Shown here one piece after another: positions 59,252 through 64,000 of a stretch of DNA of 64,000 nt; the first letter of the stretch is position 1; every line of letters begins with the position of its first letter. The translations under genes were made by a program, and so were the position numbers. Origin of the DNA: JACKJK01 sp046159835 (GTDB taxonomy: Bacteria > Pseudomonadota > Alphaproteobacteria > Rhizobiales > Tepidamorphaceae); contig NZ_JBJXCY010000001.1 of the NCBI RefSeq assembly GCF_046159835.1, forward strand, positions 930,001 to 994,000, read 5' to 3'. Below the pieces are notes generated by a model. The model worked only from the letters and a program-made list of their open reading frames with translations, made no database searches and had not been told where the DNA came from.

Positions 59252-60151
59252 ATGCAGAACGATGACCTGAAAATCTACATTTCGGTCGTCGAGGGGGGCA
59301 GCTTTGCCGCCGCCGCGCGTCAGCTCGGCCTGACACGCTCCGCGGTCTCCCGCCGGATCGACGGCCTGGAGCGGCGGCTCGGCGTGCGCCTGCTCGACCG
59401 CACCACCAAGCACCTGAACCTGACCGATGCTGGCGACGTCTACTACCGGCGCGGCGTGAAGATCCTGTCGGACATACAGGAAGCCGAAACCGCTGCCAGC
59501 CAGTACGGCGCGGAGCCGCGCGGAACGCTGAAGATCACCTGCGCGGTGATGATCGGCCTCTACAACGTGCTGCCGCACATCGCCGAGTTCATGGAAGCCA
59601 ATCCCGACTTGTCGGTTTCGGTCGACCTGTCGGACGCGCAGGACGACCCGAACCTCGAAATCCATGATGTCGCCATCGCGTGGGGCAGGCTCCCGGATTC
59701 AGCCCTTCTGGCCAGCAAGATCGGCGAGACACGACAGATCATCTGCGCGTCTCCCGCCTATATCGAGAAGCATGGCGCGCCCGAAAAACCCAGCGACTTG
59801 CTGAACCACGACTGCATCGTGATCCGCGGCTTCGGCGCGGTCTACAACGACTGGTTCTTTGAATCCGAGCGCGGGGTAGACGTGGTGAAGGTCACCGGTC
59901 CGCTGGTGGTCAACAGCGGCAACGCGGCATACCAGGCGCTGCTCGCTGGCTGCGGCATCGGTCGACTGACCGATCTGCGCGGTCGTATCGAGGTGCGCGA
60001 CGGCAGCCTCGTCGAACTGCTGCAGGACCATGCCCTGAAGGATGCCGTTCCGATCTACGCGCTGTATCGCGGCGGGCGTGCCGTGCCGCCGAAGGTGCGC
60101 GCTTTCGTGGACTTCCTGAAGGCGAAGCTGTCGAGCAATTCCCAGTCGTAG
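59252..60151 (+). CDS. LysR-family transcriptional regulator
   Basis: A 299-residue LysR protein. DLKIYISVVEGGSFAAAARQ and LGLTRSAVSRRIDGLERRLG form the DNA-binding domain, followed by LLDRTTKHLNLTDAG and a substrate-binding domain. It is the only regulator in the 52-64 kb region and lies between the two halves of the catabolic run, divergent from the EthD gene, so it probably controls the cluster in response to a pathway compound. Confidence 0.88.
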   Translation: MQNDDLKIYISVVEGGSFAAAARQLGLTRSAVSRRIDGLERRLGVRLLDRTTKHLNLTDAGDVYYRRGVKILSDIQEAETAASQYGAEPRGTLKITCAVMIGLYNVLPHIAEFMEANPDLSVSVDLSDAQDDPNLEIHDVAIAWGRLPDSALLASKIGETRQIICASPAYIEKHGAPEKPSDLLNHDCIVIRGFGAVYNDWFFESERGVDVVKVTGPLVVNSGNAAYQALLAGCGIGRLTDLRGRIEVRDGSLVELLQDHALKDAVPIYALYRGGRAVPPKVRAFVDFLKAKLSSNSQS

Positions 60152-60195
60152 GAACGCGACGGTAGCGCGCTGTCGCCTTCGTTGCCGGGCTCGTG

Positions 60196-61134
60196 TCAGT
60201 CCCGCAGAACCAGCACGGTCTTGCCGTGTCCGGTCCCGCTCTCGGAGAAGCGTTGCGCGCTGGCGAAGTCAGCGAACGGAAATGTCTTCTGGACGACCGG
60301 CGCGATCCGCTCCTCCGCGACAAGGCTGACCAACGCCGCAAGGGCTGCAGGGTCCGGCTGAACCGTCGGCTTCGCCACCGTGACGTCGAACCTCGCACTC
60401 AAGTCTTCGAACGGCTCGGCGCTGAGGCAGACCATGGTGCCGCGCGGTTTCAGCACGGCGTAGCTGCGGCGATGGACGTCGCCACCCACGGCATCGAACA
60501 CGATGTCGACATCGGACACCTCGTCCTCGAACGCGGTCGTGTCGTATGGAACGACGAGGCTCGCGCCGAGCGAGCGGACGAAGTCGGCGTTGCGCGAGGA
60601 GCCGGTCGCGATCACCTCGGCGCCCCGCTCACGCGCGATCTGCACGGCCATCGAGCCAACACCGCCCGATGCGCCATGCACCAGCACGCGCGTGCCCTCC
60701 GTCATCGCCGGGGCCGCGTCGAGCAGCAGCCAGGCGGTCAGCCCGGCAAGCGGCAGGGACGCGGCGTCGACGAGGGACACGCCGTCCGGGACAGGCACGG
60801 CTAGCTCGGCAGGCAGCACGATCTGCTCCGCCCATGTTCCGATACCGCGCGCGGCAAGAAAGCACACCCGCGTGCCGACGAGACCGGGATCGACCTTCGC
60901 GCCGACAGCTGAAATGACGCCCGCGCCATCGCGTCCGGTTCCGGCCGGAAACGTGGTCTCCATCACGCCAGCCATCATCCCGGAGCGGATCTTCCAGTCG
61001 ATCGGGTTGACGCTCGCCGCGTACACGTCAACGAGGACCTCATCCGGTCCCGGCGTGGGCACGGCAACGCGGTCAGCGGTCAGGACGTCCGCATCGCCGA
61101 AAGCGTGGTACCGGATTGCGGTGATTTCGGGCAT
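60196..61134 (-). CDS. NADPH:quinone reductase-like MDR protein
   Basis: A 312-residue zinc-independent medium-chain reductase. It begins EITAIRYHAFGDADVL, has ASVNPIDWKIRSG, the VLVHGASGGVGSMAVQIAR cofactor motif and IVFDAVGGDV. No zinc-binding Cys cluster is seen. It converges with the LysR gene. A quinone or alpha,beta-unsaturated carbonyl reductase role is likely. Confidence 0.87.
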   Translation of the reverse strand: MPEITAIRYHAFGDADVLTADRVAVPTPGPDEVLVDVYAASVNPIDWKIRSGMMAGVMETTFPAGTGRDGAGVISAVGAKVDPGLVGTRVCFLAARGIGTWAEQIVLPAELAVPVPDGVSLVDAASLPLAGLTAWLLLDAAPAMTEGTRVLVHGASGGVGSMAVQIARERGAEVIATGSSRNADFVRSLGASLVVPYDTTAFEDEVSDVDIVFDAVGGDVHRRSYAVLKPRGTMVCLSAEPFEDLSARFDVTVAKPTVQPDPAALAALVSLVAEERIAPVVQKTFPFADFASAQRFSESGTGHGKTVLVLRD

Positions 61135-61181
61135 CTGGGTCTGCCTTTCGGGACGTCGGGTGTGGTGAGCGGTGCCGCCGC

Positions 61182-61646
61182 TCAGGCGGACTGGCCGGCG
61201 AGGAGATGCGAAACCAGCGCCTCGACCGCGATGGTGTAGCCTTCCGGACCGAGGCCGACGACGCAGCCCATCACGGCGGCCGCAAGCGGTGCGTGGTGCC
61301 GAAAGGCTTCCCGCTTGAAGACGTTGCTTACGTGCACCTGGATCGCCGGGGTTCCGACCGCAGACAATGCGTCGAGGATCGCGATGGAGGTGTATGACAG
61401 GCTCCCCGCGTTGATGACGATGCCGCTCGCAGCCGTGCGCGCTTCCTGGATCCAGTCGACCAGTTCGCCCTCGTGGTTGGACTGCCGGAAATCGATCTCG
61501 GCACCAAGCTCGGTGCCCTTGGCGCGGCACAGGTCGGCGATATCCGACAGGGTCAGCGAGCCATAGGTGCCCGTGTCGTCGAGGCCGTAGAGATTGGTGT
61601 TGGGACCGCTGAGAACGAAGAGGCGAAGCGGCTGGTTGGACGGCAT
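61182..61646 (-). CDS. Divergent type II dehydroquinase-like protein lacking key residues
   Basis: A 154-residue AroQ-fold protein from ATG 61646. Compared with the canonical copy at 23630-24091, the lid segment reads SGPNTNLYGLDDTGTYG in place of NGPNLNLLGQREPDIYG: the catalytic Tyr stays but the Arg is replaced. NAGSLSYTSIAI replaces NAGAYTHTSVAI, losing one active-site His, while VHVSNVFKREAFRHH is kept. In this catabolic cluster it may act on another cyclic hydroxy acid. The predicted fold is secure; the reaction is not. Confidence 0.8.
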   Translation of the reverse strand: MPSNQPLRLFVLSGPNTNLYGLDDTGTYGSLTLSDIADLCRAKGTELGAEIDFRQSNHEGELVDWIQEARTAASGIVINAGSLSYTSIAILDALSAVGTPAIQVHVSNVFKREAFRHHAPLAAAVMGCVVGLGPEGYTIAVEALVSHLLAGQSA

Positions 61647-61677
61647 CGAGACAAGCTTTCGGTTGGAGCGTTCAGGC

Positions 61678-62295
61678 TCAGGCGACGTGTTCGGCGGGGC
61701 GTGTTGCCACCATGGAGGGACGGGTTTCGAAGGCGGAAAACCAGTTGGCGGCCGCCGGCCGGCCGTCCCGCCAGCGAAGTTCCGGGAACCGGAAATCGAG
61801 ATAGCCAAGCGCGCAGCCGATTGTGATCGTGCCGATGGTCGGGCGCTCCGGCAGGTCGCCGACGATGGCCTCGATCCGGTCCAGCGCGCCGGTCACCTTG
61901 GCGAGCTGGGCGTCGGCCCAGCCGCTCCACTGCGCTGCTTGCGGGCGCATCACGCGCTCGTAGCGGGTCGCGATCGCGGCATCGAGAAGGCCGTCGGCCA
62001 TCGCCTGCTGGGTCAGTGTTTCCCAGCGGGCTTCGCCGTCAGGGAACAGCCCCGTCTCCGGCTTCAGCGCGGCCAGGTATTCGCAGATGACGCGACTGTC
62101 ATAGAGGGTGCTGCCATCGTCGAGGATCAGGGCGGGGATCTTTCCGAGCGGATTGTGGGCCGCCAGGTCCTCGCCGCGTTCCACCGGGCTTGCGAGAACG
62201 AATTCGGTTTCGATGGATCCGGCCAGTCCCGCCTCGTGGGCGACGACCATGACCTTGCGGACGAACGGGGAGGTGGGCGCGTGCAGCAGCTTCAT
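61678..62295 (-). CDS. Glutathione S-transferase family protein
   Basis: A 205-residue GST. MKLLHAPTSPFVRKVMVVAH is the thioredoxin-like start with Ser/Thr-Pro-Phe, NPLGKIPALILDDG is the GSH loop with cis-Pro, YDSRVICEYL completes it, and a helical C-terminal domain follows. It overlaps the GlcG-like gene as ATGA. Cluster-linked GSTs often open or isomerise aromatic or maleyl-type rings, though this one has no diagnostic class motif. Confidence 0.87.
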   Translation of the reverse strand: MKLLHAPTSPFVRKVMVVAHEAGLAGSIETEFVLASPVERGEDLAAHNPLGKIPALILDDGSTLYDSRVICEYLAALKPETGLFPDGEARWETLTQQAMADGLLDAAIATRYERVMRPQAAQWSGWADAQLAKVTGALDRIEAIVGDLPERPTIGTITIGCALGYLDFRFPELRWRDGRPAAANWFSAFETRPSMVATRPAEHVA

Positions 62296-62717
62296 GGCGT
62301 CTGGTCCAACGCACCAACCGCGCGAAGCCCGGCACGGGCCACGTCCACGTCCTGCTCGCCGGTGCCGGAACCGACACCGATACCGCCGACGCACACCCCG
62401 TCGAAGATGATCGGCAATCCGCCTTCAAGATTGGTGAGGCGCTGGCCGCCGGCGAGCGACAGCTTGACCTCGTCCGCAGGGTTGAGCCGCGACGTCGGCT
62501 GGCTGTGGGACGCTGCAGTGATGGCCTTGGACAGGGACGTTTCGCGCGAGAGTAGCCGCGCGCCGTCCATCCGGACGTACGCGAGCAGGTTTCCGCCGTC
62601 GTCCACGATTGTGATATTCTGCGGGACGCCGAGTTCCTCGGCCCGCGCGACCGCGCCGGCCAGCATCTTGAGCGCGCCAGCGTGAGTCAGTTTCAGGAAA
62701 GGCCGCGTGACAGACAT
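62292..62717 (-). CDS. GlcG/HbpS-like protein
   Basis: A 141-residue GlcG/HbpS-domain protein: AGALKMLAGAVARAEELGVP, TIVDDGGNLLAYVRMDGA, LSLAGGQRLTNLEGGLPII and VGGIGVGSGTGEQDVDVA are family blocks. Members occur in glycolate and other oxidation clusters and in haem-binding proteins; their reaction is mostly unknown. It is coupled to the GST gene. Confidence 0.85.
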   Translation of the reverse strand: MSVTRPFLKLTHAGALKMLAGAVARAEELGVPQNITIVDDGGNLLAYVRMDGARLLSRETSLSKAITAASHSQPTSRLNPADEVKLSLAGGQRLTNLEGGLPIIFDGVCVGGIGVGSGTGEQDVDVARAGLRAVGALDQTP

Positions 62718-62722
62718 CGTGT

Positions 62723-63400
62723 TCACTCGTCTCCGGGGACGCCGTAGGAGGGCGCGGAGGACGGGTCGAGTGCGCGGGTCACGTAGGCGTCCGCTTCGTC
62801 TTTCCAGCGCGTCCACAGGGCGTCCAGTTCGGCCATGACGTCGCCGTCGGACCAGTCAATGCGCAGGTCGGTGACCGGCCAGGAGACCTTGTCGACGACA
62901 AGCAGGCCAACGGAATGGACCGGGCCTTCCTCGCCGCCTGCATCTTCGGCGGCTTGCATCGCAGCCACCAGCCTGTCACCCAGGTGGGCATCCGGCATCG
63001 ACAGGAAACGCTCCACCATCGCCTCGGGAACGTCCGGCGACGACAGCAGGTTGCCTGCCGCGACCACGTCCGGGCGCTGTTCGATGCGGTGCGTTCCCAG
63101 CGTCTTGCCGCCGGAATGATGTGCTGACGTACCGTCGGCGCCCAGCACGACCACCTGGCGATAATCGAAATGGTTGGCCTCCGAGGCGAGCAGGTCGAGC
63201 ACGTCGACAGGCGTCAGCCCGGCAGCCAGCAGGTCGAGCCCCTTCGGGCCCAGCGACGGGTCGGTGATGTTCTGCGTGGCGACGACACCGACACCGGCCC
63301 TTGCGTGGGCACAGCGCGCGGCGACTGCGGGAGACGATGACGACACGGCGATGCCGAGCATGCCGGTTCGCGTGCAGCGGCCTGAGATCGAGAAAGTCAC
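62723..63400 (-). CDS. DUF1028-family protein (Ntn-hydrolase-like)
   Basis: A 225-residue DUF1028 protein from GTG 63400 with AGGAGAG upstream. TFSISGRCTRTGMLGIAVSS and VGVVATQNITDPSLGPKGL are typical; AHHSGGKTLGTH and AGNLLSSPDVPEAM follow. The family has an Ntn-hydrolase-like fold and often sits with amidase or RidA genes. The substrate is unknown. It is adjacent to the second RidA gene. Confidence 0.85.
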   Translation of the reverse strand: MTFSISGRCTRTGMLGIAVSSSSPAVAARCAHARAGVGVVATQNITDPSLGPKGLDLLAAGLTPVDVLDLLASEANHFDYRQVVVLGADGTSAHHSGGKTLGTHRIEQRPDVVAAGNLLSSPDVPEAMVERFLSMPDAHLGDRLVAAMQAAEDAGGEEGPVHSVGLLVVDKVSWPVTDLRIDWSDGDVMAELDALWTRWKDEADAYVTRALDPSSAPSYGVPGDE

Positions 63401-63413
63401 GGCGCTCTCCTGC

Positions 63414-63836
63414 TCACGTGGCGTCCGGGATGACAGCGGTGACCTCGATTTCCACGACCCATTCGGGCCGCGCGAGGGCATCGATCACCAGCCCCGTCGA
63501 ACACGGAAAAACGCCCTGCAGCCACTTGCCCATCTCCAGGTAGACGGCTTCGCGATAGCGGATGTCGGTGAGGTACACGACGATGCGGCAGATGTGGCCA
63601 AGCTCGCTGCCGGCTTCCTCAAGCAGCATCTTGATGTTCTCCATCGCCTTCGCGGTCTGCTTGCCCGCGTCTCCCACGTGGAGGCACTCGCGGGTTTCCA
63701 GGTCCTGCGCGACCTGTCCGCGCAGGAAGACCATCGTGCCGCGGGCGACGACGCCCTGGGACAAGTCATTGGAGAGGTTCTGCTCCGGGTAGGTGTCCTT
63801 GGTGTTGAAGGGCCGGAGGCGGTGATGGGTTGGCAT
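63414..63836 (-). CDS. RidA-family protein, copy 2, lacking the usual Arg
   Basis: A 140-residue YjgF-like protein. FLRGQVAQDLETRECLHVG, GHICRIVVYLTDIRYREAVY and VVEIEVTAVIP match the family. In the segment that normally holds the substrate-binding Arg (P-x-R-S/T) it has FPCSTGLVI, with Cys in place of Arg. It is therefore unlikely to be a standard enamine deaminase. ATG 63836 is used; ATG 63872 is possible. Confidence 0.82.
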   Translation of the reverse strand: MPTHHRLRPFNTKDTYPEQNLSNDLSQGVVARGTMVFLRGQVAQDLETRECLHVGDAGKQTAKAMENIKMLLEEAGSELGHICRIVVYLTDIRYREAVYLEMGKWLQGVFPCSTGLVIDALARPEWVVEIEVTAVIPDAT

Positions 63837-63915
63837 CGATTGGGTCTCTTTCAAGGGAACTGTCTGGCTCATTCCAGCGGCCTGAATTGCGGGCCGCCGC
63901 GCCTGGCCAATGGCC

Positions 63916-64000
63916 TCAGGCGGTTTCAAGCTGGCGGTAGTCGCCGCCGGAATAGATCAGCGGCTTGTCACCGCGCATTTCCGCGGCAAGAACCTCGCCG
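63916..64000 (-). CDS. C-terminal end of an unidentified protein, cut by the window edge
   Basis: The minus strand has an open frame entering from the right edge and ending at TGA 63918-63916. The visible end includes VLAAEMRGDKPLIYSG and GDYRQLETA. It could be an FAD-dependent oxidoreductase of the DAO type, judged only from the general shape of the tail, and it would be the most upstream gene seen in this run. Confidence 0.5.
   Translation of the reverse strand, partial: GEVLAAEMRGDKPLIYSGGDYRQLETA

Overview
The window reads as chromosomal DNA of a GC-rich, salt-adapted alphaproteobacterium, probably of the Hyphomicrobiales. This is inferred from the N-acetylglutaminylglutamine amide (NAGGN) operon, an ectoine operon with its dedicated aspartokinase, choline sulfatase with a LysR regulator, a TRAP transporter, an FeS-type photolyase and dense ATGA-overlapped operons. 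No rRNA, tRNA, CRISPR array or insertion sequence was found.

Region 1 (1-16.5 kb) is visibly AT-richer and more loosely packed. It is a surface-polysaccharide island: a DUF2142-type membrane protein (cut by the left edge), GT2 and GtrA flippase-like genes, a UDP-glucuronate decarboxylase broken by a frameshift, a Wzm/Wzt ABC exporter, a methyltransferase, a GT8 transferase, the four dTDP-L-rhamnose genes, an SGNH esterase and an O-antigen ligase/polymerase-like protein. TadG- and TadE-like genes and three small unknown ORFs follow.

Region 2 (17-26.5 kb) holds choline-sulfate utilisation (regulator and betC) and mostly ordinary metabolism: aroE-like, aroQ, a CYTH/CHAD protein, a photolyase and an SDR.

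Region 3 (26.5-32.1 kb) is the most unusual part. Five tiny tandem peptide genes of 28-30 codons face a translationally coupled operon that encodes a PqqD-type recognition protein, a lasso-B2-type leader peptidase, an HprK-like kinase, a nucleotidyltransferase and a formyltransferase. The peptides carry a lasso-type leader motif (Y-x2-P-x-L-x3-G/A-x5-T) but predicted cores of only 7-9 residues, and no lasso cyclase is present. A second locus at 40.4-42.7 kb pairs another HprK-like kinase with two larger precursor-like peptides. Each locus also carries one of two paralogous unknown proteins (DUF6065-like). Together these look like a two-locus ribosomal-peptide (RiPP) modification system.

Region 4 (33-52.3 kb) is an osmoadaptation island. 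It has NAGGN synthesis (M42 peptidase, ATP-grasp/GNAT synthetase, amidotransferase), ectoine synthesis (ectABC-ask with divergent ectR), and a glucosylglycerol-type operon (MFS protein, gpsA, HAD phosphatase, glucosylglycerol-phosphate synthase). Candidate regulatory structures precede all three.

Region 5 (52.5-64 kb) is a TRAP transporter followed by a LysR-linked cluster of small catabolic-type enzymes: RidA, SDR, cupin, YciI, PRISE reductase, EthD, quinone reductase, a divergent AroQ, GST, GlcG/HbpS, DUF1028 and RidA. It matches no pathway I recognise. The last gene is cut by the right edge.
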